From the NCBI GenBank assembly GCA_023404675.1, contig JAEYAW010000013.1, positions 186,001 through 250,000 of the forward strand: DNA of 64,000 nt, in the 5' to 3' direction. The translations under genes were made by a program, and so were the position numbers. The notes below the pieces were generated by a model. The model ran no database searches and was not told where the DNA came from. It saw only the letters and a program-made list of their open reading frames with translations. The DNA comes from Pseudomonadota bacterium. GTDB lineage: Bacteria > Pseudomonadota > Alphaproteobacteria > Rhizobiales > Xanthobacteraceae. The stretch's first letter is position 1, and the number at the start of each line of letters is the position of its first letter. Positions 34,687 through 43,414 of this stretch are shown here, piece after piece.

Positions 34687-36168
34687 CTAGAAGCCGTATT
34701 CCGACCAGCGATCGATCACAAGCTGTTCGTCGGCCTTGGACGGCTCCACCGTCGGCGGGAAACGCTCATTGTTCCATTCGGGCTGCCGCTTGAAGGTCCA
34801 GTTGCGCGTGGCGTCGACCAGGAGGCGATTCCAGGTGCCCGACCCGAGCTGTTCGACATTGCGCTCATCGAGCGGCGTGCTGGGGTCGAGGGCGTGACCG
34901 AACGTGCCCGGGAAAATCGTGATTCCCTCGTTCCCCGCGTTGACCCGATAAGCGATCGCCCAATCCATCTGCTGATAGTTGGTCACATCGATATCGTGCT
35001 CGAAAACGAACACGTGCTTGTAGCGTCCCTGACCGGCGCTGTTGCCCCACAGCGCGTTGGCAATCTGCTTCGCGTGACCCTGAAACTGCTTCTTGATCTT
35101 GATATAGATGTTGATGCCGCAGGTCACGGGATCAGCATACACATCGAGAACGCCGGGCACGCCGTTCGACCGCAGGATATTCCACGCGATGCCGGCGCGC
35201 TGCGCAGAGGAGATCACCGCGTTCTCGCTGTAGGAGCCGGGCATATTGCCTTCCTGCGTGCCACGCAGGATCGGATCGTCGCGGTGCATCACGCAGGTCA
35301 CGGCGATGGTTGGACGCGGCGTCGGCAGATCGGAAACATAGCCGGTGAATTCGGCGAACGGACCTTCGATCTCGTAGCTCGCGGGATCCGGATCGATGAA
35401 GCCTTCGATCACCATCTCGGCGCTGGCGGGCACCTCCAGATCGACCGTCTCGCACTTCACCACCGGCACCGGCTCGCCGCGATAGGCGCCAAGCACGTCG
35501 AACTCGCACACGCCCGCCGGCAGCGGGCTGCCCGCGAGGAAACCCATGATCGGATCCCAGCCGATGACGCAGGCCACCGGCATCTTCTCGCCGCGATCGG
35601 CATATTTGGCGAAGTGCTGGCCCCAGTGCTGGCCGCCCTTGATCAGCAGGGTGGGAATGCTGTTCTTCTTGCCGACCATGCCCCGATAGATGCCGACGTT
35701 CTGAACGCCGGTGTCAGGATCCTTCGTCACGATGCAGGCATAGGTGTTGATGTAGCGGCCGCCTTCCAGATAGTGCCACTTGGGCACGGGGAATTCGAGC
35801 AGGTCGATGTCGTCGCCCTTGACGATGTTTTCTTTCACCGGGCCGGTCGGCACCAGAACCGGAGGGATCTTCTCCTGGTTCTTCTTCATCACATACTGCA
35901 CGATCTCGGCATTGGTGGCATCCTTCGGAAAGCCGAGCGCGAGCGCGAGGCGCTTGCGGGTGCCGATGCCGCCGGTGAAAACGCGGCGGCCGCGTGTATT
36001 GCCGTAGTTCTTGATCTTCTCGAACAGCAGGGCAGGCCCTTCGCGTTCGAGAACTTTTCGGGACACCGTGCCGATTTCGCGGTCCCAATCGACCTCGGCC
36101 GTGATGCGCTTGACCTCGCCCTCGCTTTCGAGAAGGTCGATCCATTGACGAAGGTCGATACAGCCCAT
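34687..36168 (-). CDS. UbiD-family prFMN-dependent decarboxylase
   Basis: 493 aa. UbiD enzymes reversibly decarboxylate aromatic or unsaturated acids using prenylated FMN, Mn and K. The catalytic Arg-Glu-Glu set is visible: Arg162 in NVGIYRGMV, Glu268 and Glu273 in EGPFAEFTGY. The N-terminal LRQWIDLLESEGEVKRI is typical. It is the fourth gene of a minus-strand operon after a NitT/TauT importer (60 bases from the permease) and before TIGR02444 and ubiX. The housekeeping UbiD is normally not linked to a transporter, so this is probably a catabolic enzyme for an imported aromatic or heteroaromatic acid. Confidence 0.93.
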   Translation of the reverse strand: MGCIDLRQWIDLLESEGEVKRITAEVDWDREIGTVSRKVLEREGPALLFEKIKNYGNTRGRRVFTGGIGTRKRLALALGFPKDATNAEIVQYVMKKNQEKIPPVLVPTGPVKENIVKGDDIDLLEFPVPKWHYLEGGRYINTYACIVTKDPDTGVQNVGIYRGMVGKKNSIPTLLIKGGQHWGQHFAKYADRGEKMPVACVIGWDPIMGFLAGSPLPAGVCEFDVLGAYRGEPVPVVKCETVDLEVPASAEMVIEGFIDPDPASYEIEGPFAEFTGYVSDLPTPRPTIAVTCVMHRDDPILRGTQEGNMPGSYSENAVISSAQRAGIAWNILRSNGVPGVLDVYADPVTCGINIYIKIKKQFQGHAKQIANALWGNSAGQGRYKHVFVFEHDIDVTNYQQMDWAIAYRVNAGNEGITIFPGTFGHALDPSTPLDERNVEQLGSGTWNRLLVDATRNWTFKRQPEWNNERFPPTVEPSKADEQLVIDRWSEYGF

Positions 36169-36228
36169 TGTTCTACCTCTGGAGTATTTTGCTGTTCGGT
36201 AACGTGTAAGAACTGGATGTGTTGACGC

Positions 36229-36996
36229 TCAGGACGAGCGCCAGGGCAGCAGCCAGCGTTCGATTTCATCAAGCAGAAGCGTGAACGCGAAGCCGAGGAT
36301 CGCGATGATGAACAGGCCGACATACATGGTCTCGACGTCCATCAGCTGCCACGCGTTCCAGATCATGTAGCCGAGCCCGCTGGACGCGCCGACCATTTCC
36401 GCGATCGAGATCAGGATCAGGCCCATGCCGATGCCGAGCTTGATGCCCGTGAAGATGAACGGTGCGGCGCCTGGCAGGGCGATCGTCATGAACGTCTTCC
36501 AGCGGCTGGCGCCGAAATTGTTCCCGACGTCGAAATAGATCTTTGGAATCTGCAGAACGCCGGTCACGGAGTTCATCAGCACCGGATAGAACACGCCCAT
36601 CGCCACCATGGCGATCTTGGAGCTTTCGCCGAGGCCGAAGATCAGCAGGACCAGCGGCAGCAATGCGCTTTTCGGAATCGGGTAGGTCGAGGCCACCAGC
36701 GGGTTGATGAACAGGCGGATCGGTTTCGAGAGCCCCATCACGATGCCGAGTACCAGGGCGGGAATGCCGCCGATCACGAAACCCCAGAACAGGCGGCGCA
36801 GGCTGACGCCGACATTGACCCACAGCTCTTCGGATCCGCCCAGCGCGATGAGCTTGGCGACGATGCTGGAAGGGGCGGGGAAAAACAGCGGGCTGATGAG
36901 CTTGAAGTGGACGAGCAACTCCCAGACCACCAGCAACAGGATCGGCGAGAGCACACCGATCAGGCGATCACCGTGTCGTTCGATCAGAGGACGCAT
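36229..36996 (-). CDS. NitT/TauT-type ABC transporter permease
   Basis: 255 aa with about six helices. The family coupling motif is present as ALPGAAPFIFTGIKLGIG, with the preceding FGASRWKTFMTIALP. SsuC/TauC relatives import sulfonates, taurine, nitrate, pyrimidine precursors or phthalates. The start overlaps the ATPase stop by one base. It works with the following two upstream genes. Confidence 0.93.
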   Translation of the reverse strand: MRPLIERHGDRLIGVLSPILLLVVWELLVHFKLISPLFFPAPSSIVAKLIALGGSEELWVNVGVSLRRLFWGFVIGGIPALVLGIVMGLSKPIRLFINPLVASTYPIPKSALLPLVLLIFGLGESSKIAMVAMGVFYPVLMNSVTGVLQIPKIYFDVGNNFGASRWKTFMTIALPGAAPFIFTGIKLGIGMGLILISIAEMVGASSGLGYMIWNAWQLMDVETMYVGLFIIAILGFAFTLLLDEIERWLLPWRSS

Positions 36997-37796
36997 CAGT
37001 TTGAGGCCTTGCGCGCGGCGTCCACTTCGGATCGCAGATAGCCCCAGATCTGGAACACAAGCTCGCCGAATTTCGGATCGCGGCGGAGTTCGAGAATGTT
37101 GCGCGGACGGGGAAGGTCGACGTCGACGACCGCCTTGATGCGGCCGGGGTGCGCGGTCATGACGACGATCTTGTCGCCCAGCGTCACCGCTTCATCGACG
37201 CTGTGGGTGATGAAGATGACAGTCTTGCGGTGTTCTTCCCAGATCCGCAGCAGTTCTTCCTGCAGGAGAAGCTTGTTCTGCTCGTCGAGAGCCGAAAACG
37301 GCTCGTCCATCAGCAGCACTTCCGGATCGTTGGCAAATGCCCGCGCGATCGATACGCGCTGACGCATGCCGCCCGAGAGCTGATGGGGATAATAGGAGGC
37401 GAACCGGCTGAGGCCGGTGCGGTCCAGATAGTACGACACCGTGTCCTTGATCTCCGAGGGCTTCACGCCGCGCATTTTCAGTCCGTACGCGGCGTTGTCC
37501 CACACCGTCATCCAGGGAAGGATCGAGTCCCCCTGAAAGACCATGGCGTTGAGAGGCTTGCCGGGATCCTGCCGGGTGATGTGGAAGCGCCCGTGAGATT
37601 GCTCCTCCAGCCCGGCGAGGATCCGGATCAAGGTGGTCTTTCCGCAGCCGGACGGACCGACGACCACACAGAATGTTCCGGTGGCCATGTCCAGCGTGAC
37701 ATCATCGAGCGCGGTGACGAGGCCGCCCCGCGATGTGAACGTTTTGCCGACTCCACTGATGGAGATCTTCGGCGGGTCTCCTGCTTGCCCCGGCAT
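36996..37796 (-). CDS. NitT/TauT-type ABC transporter ATPase
   Basis: 266 aa. Walker A GPSGCGKTT at about residue 43, Q-loop VFQGDSILPWMTVWDNAAYGL, signature LSGGMRQRVSIARAF, Walker B VLLMDEPFSALD and switch His FITHSVDEAV, all canonical. The ATG at 37796 has AAGGA at proper spacing; the ATG two codons upstream (37802) sits too close to it. It starts about 10 bases after the binding-protein stop. Confidence 0.94.
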   Translation of the reverse strand: MPGQAGDPPKISISGVGKTFTSRGGLVTALDDVTLDMATGTFCVVVGPSGCGKTTLIRILAGLEEQSHGRFHITRQDPGKPLNAMVFQGDSILPWMTVWDNAAYGLKMRGVKPSEIKDTVSYYLDRTGLSRFASYYPHQLSGGMRQRVSIARAFANDPEVLLMDEPFSALDEQNKLLLQEELLRIWEEHRKTVIFITHSVDEAVTLGDKIVVMTAHPGRIKAVVDVDLPRPRNILELRRDPKFGELVFQIWGYLRSEVDAARKASN

Positions 37797-37805
37797 TTCC
37801 ATTCC

Positions 37806-38858
37806 TTACGAGGCCCGCTTGTAAGGACCGAGCTGCTTTGCGGCGGCTTCCATCAGGGAGGTGTCGATCGCGTCCTCCACGGTCACGCTGCCGGTGATCA
37901 GCTTCATGTCCTTGTAGAAGGTGAGATCCTTGTTCAGGCTCGCGAGGTCCAGCTTTCCGTCCGGATCGACGCCGTTCGGCGTGGCGTCGCGATAGATCGC
38001 CGGATCCTTGACGCGCGAATACTTCACCATGATGTCGATCATCTCGTCGGCATTGGGGCCAGCAAGGCGGCCGTCCTTGCAGGCATCGTTATAATAGCGA
38101 ATGCCTTGCAGGTACGCGATCATGAAGCGCTGGGCGAGCTCCTTCTTGTCCCTCAGAAACTTTCCACTGCACAGCAGCGGCGCGACGTTCTGCGTCGGAT
38201 AGAACAGATCGGATGGATAGCGCACCGCAACGCCCATCATGCGCGCCCGCGTCGAGTTGGGCTCGATGACGATGGCGGCATCGATTGCCTTGTTCTGGAG
38301 CGCCGCGGCCATGTCCGGATAGGGCATGTTGTAGACGTGCTCAGCGTCGTCGTAGGTCAGGCCGCCCTTCTTCATCGCTTCATTGAGCGTCGAGCCCGGC
38401 GCGCCGGCTTTGCCGGCCTCGGCGATCTTGAATCCCTTCAGGTCCGAGAATGATTTGTAGCGCCCGGAGTCGACATGGTCTTTGCGGACGAGCAGCGCCA
38501 TGTAGCAATAGTTGGGCATGTTGGACGATTTGTCCGCGCCCATCCTGATATCGATGCCGCGCGCGATGGCATTGTACATGCCGGCGGATGTCGCGCCTGC
38601 GCCCGCATCGACCTGTCCTGCGCCGAGCGGCGCGACGAGCTGCGAACCGGCGACCACATCGGCCGGCACAATGTTGATCCGCTGCTCTTTGAAAAAGCCC
38701 TTGTGAATGGCCGCAAAGAAGGAGCCGTCACTGACCGAGCCCGGCACACCGAGCGTGACGTTGTCGAGACCGCCCTGAGCAACAGCGCTGGAGACGATGG
38801 CCGGCGATGCAACCGCGCCCACCGCCAGGAATTTCAGTGTCGTTCGACGCGTCTGCAT
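37806..38858 (-). CDS. NitT/TauT-type ABC substrate-binding protein
   Basis: 350 aa, periplasmic. A signal with paired Arg (MQTRRTTLKFLAVGAVASPAIVSS in part) precedes an NMT1/SsuA-like domain (VTLGVPGSVSDGSFFAAIHKG, then GAGQVDAGAGATSAGMYNA). The ATG at 38858 has AGAGGGA upstream; the open frame to 38900 is unsupported. It is the first gene of the operon importer-UbiD-TIGR02444-UbiX and probably binds the acid that UbiD decarboxylates; related proteins bind phthalates and other aromatic acids. Confidence 0.92.
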   Translation of the reverse strand: MQTRRTTLKFLAVGAVASPAIVSSAVAQGGLDNVTLGVPGSVSDGSFFAAIHKGFFKEQRINIVPADVVAGSQLVAPLGAGQVDAGAGATSAGMYNAIARGIDIRMGADKSSNMPNYCYMALLVRKDHVDSGRYKSFSDLKGFKIAEAGKAGAPGSTLNEAMKKGGLTYDDAEHVYNMPYPDMAAALQNKAIDAAIVIEPNSTRARMMGVAVRYPSDLFYPTQNVAPLLCSGKFLRDKKELAQRFMIAYLQGIRYYNDACKDGRLAGPNADEMIDIMVKYSRVKDPAIYRDATPNGVDPDGKLDLASLNKDLTFYKDMKLITGSVTVEDAIDTSLMEAAAKQLGPYKRAS

Positions 38859-39662
38859 GTGCTTCCCTCTTGCGCTTCTGTGATGCGGTGACGGGTGCAA
38901 ATGCTATACCGGGCGAGTGATTTCATTGGGGCCAGTCAGGCAAAATCATCTGGGGCCAGGGGTTTGTCTCACTGTATGCGGATTTCCAGCCAAGCAATTG
39001 CGAGGTGCGTCCGCGGGTTCTTCGCGCTCATGCTCCGCGAACGCCGGACGCGGGATTGAGTGCGGCGGATCGCCGGTCGATGTCCGCCTTTCAGTTCATC
39101 AGTTGACGCTTCTTTTCGCATCGATGGCAGGTCGCCGCGCGGAAATTCACGCGCGCTCTCCCGGTGCGGCATCGGGCGAGGTGGGGAATCTGTTTGCTTC
39201 GCGACGGTTCGGGTAGTGAACTGTTCTTCACTCTGTCTTTGTTGCAGATGAATTTTCCAAGACGTCGTGCGGGCAGTCGCTGCCCTTTTGTATCGGATAA
39301 CTCGAAGTTTCGGGGGCATTCGCTCGGTTTGGAGATCGCGGCCTTTGCCGGATTGCAGCGCGATCAATAGGAACAAGTTTTCTATCTGGCGGGTGCGTGA
39401 AAATGCCTTCGCGACTGCGGTCGGTTGTTGATGTGCCGCCGGCGCGACCGGGGCGTGCATCTCTGTCGCCGCGGCGCTTGCCGGGGCAGTCAATTTGTCA
39501 CAGCCCGTGGGGAGGGCGCATCAGGCAACGCGGGCGCGCTCCGGCCGCCATCCGGCTGCGGCGAAGACAGACCGCAAGCTGCCGTCGCACCGGACGACTC
39601 CACATTGTGCGGCAACGGGCGGGCCGTGTTTTGCTCGACCCGCATCGCTTCGGGAACGGACG
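38859..39662. other. 804-base region without a recognisable gene
   Basis: It separates the UbiD operon promoter from the 3' end of the third Liv operon. Several short open frames exist on both strands but none resembles a protein family and their codon pattern is not that of the neighbours. Next to the operon start there is a direct repeat TGGGGCCAG at 38927-38935 and 38951-38959. The stretch 39215-39420 is AT-richer. It may hold regulatory sequence or a decayed gene. Confidence 0.5.
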
Positions 39663-40367
39663 CTACACCTCAAGCCACTCTTCGCGGACCTTGGTGTTGG
39701 CCTGAAAATCGGGAACGCTGCCCTCGAACACGATCCGCCCGTGACCCATGACATAGAGCCGGTGGCTGATCTTCAGCGCGATGGTCAGCTTCTGTTCCAC
39801 CAGCAGAATCGCGATGCCGCGCCCGGCGATTTCGCCGAGCAGCTTGCCGACCAGTTCGACCATCATCGGGGCCAGCCCTTCGGTCGGCTCGTCGATCATA
39901 ACCAGTTCCGGGTCGCCCATCAGGGTGCGACAGATGGTGAGCATCTGCTGCTCGCCGCCGGACAGCACGCCCGCGGGCGTGTCGGCCCGCTCTTCCAGCC
40001 GCGGGAAGATATTGAACATGTCCTGCATCGACCAGCGGCCAGTCTGCTTGGCCGACTTCTGGCCGAGCAGCAGGTTCTGGCGAACCGTCAGTGAGGGAAA
40101 CACGTCGCGGTTCTCCGGCACGTAGCCGAGGCCGAGCCGTGCGATCTGGTGCGGCTTCAGACCCGAGATCTCGCGGTCGGCGAATTTCACCGATCCCACG
40201 GGCGGCACGTCGCCCATGATGGCCTTGATGGTCGTCGAGCGTCCGACGCCGTTGCGGCCGAGCAGCGAAACGATCTCGCCCGCGTTGATATGAAAGTTCA
40301 CGCCATGCAGGATATGGCTCTTGCCGTAGTAGGCGTGCAGGTCGTTGACCTCGAGCAGCGCGCTCAT
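39663..40367 (-). CDS. Liv-type ABC ATPase LivF (system 3), Walker A Lys to Arg
   Basis: 234 aa. The order of motifs is normal (PENRDVFPSLTVRQNLLLG, LSGGEQQMLTICRTL, VMIDEPTEGL, LVEQKLTIAL), but the P-loop is GRNGVGRSTT, with Arg43 where the catalytic Lys should be; the codon is CGC. The start at 40367 overlaps livG by 4 bases; the open frame to 41198 reads livG in another frame. It ends the third Liv operon. If Arg abolishes hydrolysis, the LivG partner would carry the only active site. Confidence 0.93.
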   Translation of the reverse strand: MSALLEVNDLHAYYGKSHILHGVNFHINAGEIVSLLGRNGVGRSTTIKAIMGDVPPVGSVKFADREISGLKPHQIARLGLGYVPENRDVFPSLTVRQNLLLGQKSAKQTGRWSMQDMFNIFPRLEERADTPAGVLSGGEQQMLTICRTLMGDPELVMIDEPTEGLAPMMVELVGKLLGEIAGRGIAILLVEQKLTIALKISHRLYVMGHGRIVFEGSVPDFQANTKVREEWLEV

Positions 40368-41116
40368 GCGTGGGCTTCCTCTCCGAGATAGGCCTCGCGC
40401 ACCGCGGCATTGGCGCGGATCGCCTGCGGCGTGTCGGATGCGATGATCTGGCCATAGACCAGCACGGAGATACGGTCGGCGAGGCCAAACACCACGCTCA
40501 TGTCGTGCTCGACCATGATGAGCGTACGCCCCTCCGTCACCTTCCGGATCAGGCTGACGGCCTGTTCGGTCTCGGCGTTGCTCATGCCTGCGGTCGGCTC
40601 GTCCAGCATGATCACGCTCGCGCCGCCGGCAATGGTGATGCCGATCTCCAGAGCGCGCTGGTCCGCGTAGGCGAGAACGCCGGCGGGCGTGTCGCGTCTG
40701 GACGCAAGCCCGATCATTTCGAGAACCTCTTCCGCCCGCTCGTTCGCGTCCTTCAGGTTGTCCACGAAACGCCAGAACGCATAGCGGTAGCCGAGCGACC
40801 ATAGCACGCCGCAGCGGATGTTCTCGAACACCGACAGCTTGGGAAAGATGTTCGTCACCTGAAAGCTGCGCGACAGTCCCTTGCGATTGATCTCGTAGGG
40901 ACGGAGCTGGGTCACATCCTCGCCGTTGAGCTTGATCGATCCGGAGGTGGCGCGCATCCGCCCGCTGATGAGATGGAACGTCGTGGACTTTCCCGCGCCG
41001 TTGGGGCCGATGATCGCGTGGCGCTCGCCCTTGTTGATCGTCAGCGTCAGCCCGCGGATGATCTCCATCGGGCCGAAGCTCTTGCGGACATCGTTGAGTT
41101 CGATTGCCGGTGTCAT
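40364..41116 (-). CDS. Liv-type ABC ATPase LivG (system 3)
   Basis: 250 aa. Walker A GPNGAGKSTTFHL is canonical, GLSRSFQVTNIFPKLSVFENI is the LivG-type Q-loop, the signature is unusual (LAYADQRALEIGITI), Walker B is VIMLDEPTAGM and the switch is MVEHDMSVV. ATG overlaps the livM stop by one base (TGATG). Together with LivF3 it would form an asymmetric ATPase pair. Confidence 0.94.
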   Translation of the reverse strand: MTPAIELNDVRKSFGPMEIIRGLTLTINKGERHAIIGPNGAGKSTTFHLISGRMRATSGSIKLNGEDVTQLRPYEINRKGLSRSFQVTNIFPKLSVFENIRCGVLWSLGYRYAFWRFVDNLKDANERAEEVLEMIGLASRRDTPAGVLAYADQRALEIGITIAGGASVIMLDEPTAGMSNAETEQAVSLIRKVTEGRTLIMVEHDMSVVFGLADRISVLVYGQIIASDTPQAIRANAAVREAYLGEEAHA

Positions 41117-42372
41117 CACGCCACCTTCGATGCGTTGGGGGCGGCGAGGGCGTTGCCCCAGGCGTCGCTGACGCGCGGCCAGACGGCCCGGAGCCCAAAT
41201 GCGCCGCCGAGGAACAGGATCAGTGCGGCGAGCCATGGCCATAGGCTCGCGCCGTTCATGGCAATGCCGAACACCGACGTCATCGGCCCTTCGCTCTGGG
41301 CCTGAACCAGCATGTGGTGGGCGAGCTCGATCAGAAGAATGCTGCCGAACACGAGTCCCAGCATCGGGATGGCTGCAAGTGCATAGGCGGGCAGCAGTTT
41401 CACGATCCGCCCGTTCCGCACGAGCGGCCAGTGCAGCGCGATCCATCCGGCAATCCCGCCCGGTGCGTACATCACCACGGCGATGAACATCAGGCCGAAG
41501 TAAAGCAGCCACGCCTTGGTGATGTCGGACAGCGAGATCTGCAGGAAGGTGATGAGCATCGCGCCGATGATCGGGCCCGCGAAGTGGCCGACACCGCCGA
41601 CAAAGGTCATCAGAAGCACCTGGCCCGAGGTGGCCGCGCCGACCGACTGCACGTTCATGAGCTCGAAGTTGATCGCGGCGAGCGAGCCGGCGACGCCGGC
41701 GAACATCGCCGAGAACGCGAAGGCGAAGAAGCGCACCCGCTGGGTCGAGTAGCCGATGAATTCCACGCGTTCCGGATTGTCGCGAACCGCATTGCACATG
41801 CGGCCGAAGGGCGTCCGCGTCAGGGCGTACATCAGAACGATGCAGATGAAGCACCAGAACGCGATGAGGTAATAGACCTGGATCTGCGGTCCGAACTTGT
41901 AGCCGAAGAAGGCGAGAAGTTTGGTCCGGTTGGTGGCGATGCCTTCCTCGCCGCCGAAGAACGTGTGCAGGACCAGCGCGAAGGCCGCCACCAGTTCGCC
42001 GAGACCGAGGGAGATCATGGCAAAGACCGTGCCGGCCCGGCGCGTCGAGACCGCGCCGAAGATGATACCGAAGAACAGCCCGGCGGCCGCGCCGATCAGC
42101 GGCACGGCGGGCAGCGGGATCGGAAGCTTGCTCGCCGCGATCCAGTTCATCATGTGCACGGCGCAGAATCCGGCGAGGCCGTAATAGACGGCGTGGCCGA
42201 ACGACAGCAGGCCGGTCTGGCCGAGCAGCATGTTGTAGGAGAGCGAGAAAATGATCATCACGCCCATCAGGCTCATCATCGTCAGCGCGACGCCTGACGA
42301 GAAGACCTGCGGTGCCAGCACGAAGCCCGCCGCGAGCGCGGCGAAGACAAGGAAAATCCGAAAGCCCGTCAT
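41116..42372 (-). CDS. Liv-type ABC permease LivM (system 3)
   Basis: 418 aa, longer than usual LivM (about 330) because of a C-terminal extension with three further hydrophobic segments after residue 325. The core has LLGQTGLLSFGHAVYYGLAG and MCNAVRDNPERVEFIGYSTQRV. It overlaps livH by 4 bases. The extra helices near the C-terminus (LLPAYALAAIPMLGLVFGS and SLWPWLAALILFLGGAFG) distinguish it from the other two LivM copies in this window. Confidence 0.93.
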   Translation of the reverse strand: MTGFRIFLVFAALAAGFVLAPQVFSSGVALTMMSLMGVMIIFSLSYNMLLGQTGLLSFGHAVYYGLAGFCAVHMMNWIAASKLPIPLPAVPLIGAAAGLFFGIIFGAVSTRRAGTVFAMISLGLGELVAAFALVLHTFFGGEEGIATNRTKLLAFFGYKFGPQIQVYYLIAFWCFICIVLMYALTRTPFGRMCNAVRDNPERVEFIGYSTQRVRFFAFAFSAMFAGVAGSLAAINFELMNVQSVGAATSGQVLLMTFVGGVGHFAGPIIGAMLITFLQISLSDITKAWLLYFGLMFIAVVMYAPGGIAGWIALHWPLVRNGRIVKLLPAYALAAIPMLGLVFGSILLIELAHHMLVQAQSEGPMTSVFGIAMNGASLWPWLAALILFLGGAFGLRAVWPRVSDAWGNALAAPNASKVA

Positions 42373-43304
42373 GATTCTCTATTCCCGAACAGTCCGGTGG
42401 GCTTGAAGATCAGAACGAGCACCAGCAGGAGATAAGGCAGGACCGGCGCGATCTGGGCGACCGGCGCGCGGCCGAGTTCGCCGAACAGCGACGCAACCGA
42501 CGTTCCGACGATATCGGCAAGCGACACATTGATGGCCACCGCGAAGGTCTGGATCAGTCCGATCAGCAGCGAGGCGACGAACGCGCCCCCGAGAGATCCG
42601 AGCCCGCCGACCACGATCACGACGAACAGGATCGGCCCGAGCAGCGCGGCCATCGAGGGCTGCGTGACCAGCGCGGGACCGGCGATGACGCCGGCAAGTC
42701 CGGCAAGTCCGGCGCCGAAACCGAACACCATCATGAACACGCGGGGAACGTTGTGGCCGAGCATCGCCACCATGTTGGGGTGCGTGAGGGCCGCCTGAAT
42801 GATCAGGCCGACGCGGGTGCGTTTGAGCACGACCACGAGGAAGATGAACATCGCCACCGCGGTGACCAGCATGAACAGCCGGTAGGCCGGGTAAGTGGTG
42901 TCGAACAGGCGGAAGGCGACGAAATCGAGCGAGGGCGGAACGCGATAATCCACGGGCAGCTTGCCCCAGACCATGTTCACCATCTCTTCGATGACGAAAG
43001 CGAGCCCGAACGTGAACAGCAATTCGGCGACGTGGCCGTATTGATGAACGCGGCGCAGGCCGTAGCGTTCGATGATCGCGCCGATGACGCCAACGAGAAT
43101 CGGCGCGATCACGAAGCCAGGCCAGAAGCCGATGCGCCGGGATATCTCGAAGCCGAAATAGGCGCCGATCATATAGAAACTGGCGTGAGCGAAGTTCAGA
43201 ACACCCATCATGGAGAAGATGAGGGTGAGACCGCTCGCCATCATGAACAACAGCATGCCGTAGAGCACGCCATTGAGGGTCGAGAAGACAATAAGCTCAA
43301 GCAT
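42369..43304 (-). CDS. Liv-type ABC permease LivH (system 3)
   Basis: 311 aa, about eight helices. The N-terminal STLNGVLYGMLLFMMASGLT and the marker GVLNFAHASFYMIGAYFG define LivH. It has a longer loop near residues 110-130 (MVNMVWGKLPVDYRVPPSL) than system 1. It follows the binding-protein gene by 110 bases that hold hairpins. Confidence 0.94.
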   Translation of the reverse strand: MLELIVFSTLNGVLYGMLLFMMASGLTLIFSMMGVLNFAHASFYMIGAYFGFEISRRIGFWPGFVIAPILVGVIGAIIERYGLRRVHQYGHVAELLFTFGLAFVIEEMVNMVWGKLPVDYRVPPSLDFVAFRLFDTTYPAYRLFMLVTAVAMFIFLVVVLKRTRVGLIIQAALTHPNMVAMLGHNVPRVFMMVFGFGAGLAGLAGVIAGPALVTQPSMAALLGPILFVVIVVGGLGSLGGAFVASLLIGLIQTFAVAINVSLADIVGTSVASLFGELGRAPVAQIAPVLPYLLLVLVLIFKPTGLFGNRES

Positions 43305-43346
43305 TGGATGTTTGAAGCCAAGGAGGGAGGGCAGCCTGGAGTGAAA

Positions 43347-43372
43347 CCGGGGCAGATCGCAATCGGCCCCGG
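43347..43372 (-). terminator. Hairpin between binding-protein gene and livH (system 3)
   Basis: A perfect 7-bp stem, CCGGGGC at 43347-43353 with GCCCCGG at 43366-43372, in the 110-base spacer after the binding-protein stop. A second smaller stem (GCAGG/CCTGC) lies at about 43380-43396. No T-run follows on the minus strand. The position parallels the hairpin in system 2, suggesting uneven expression of binding protein and permeases. Confidence 0.5.
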
Positions 43373-43414
43373 CCCGGGAAGCAGGTCAGAGCCTGCCGTT
43401 CACCTCAAGAGCGC

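Noticed and set aside
38969..39493. A 174-codon minus-strand frame in the gene-free region
   Set aside because: No family resemblance, no ribosome-binding site seen, unusual composition; kept only as a note in the intergenic entry.
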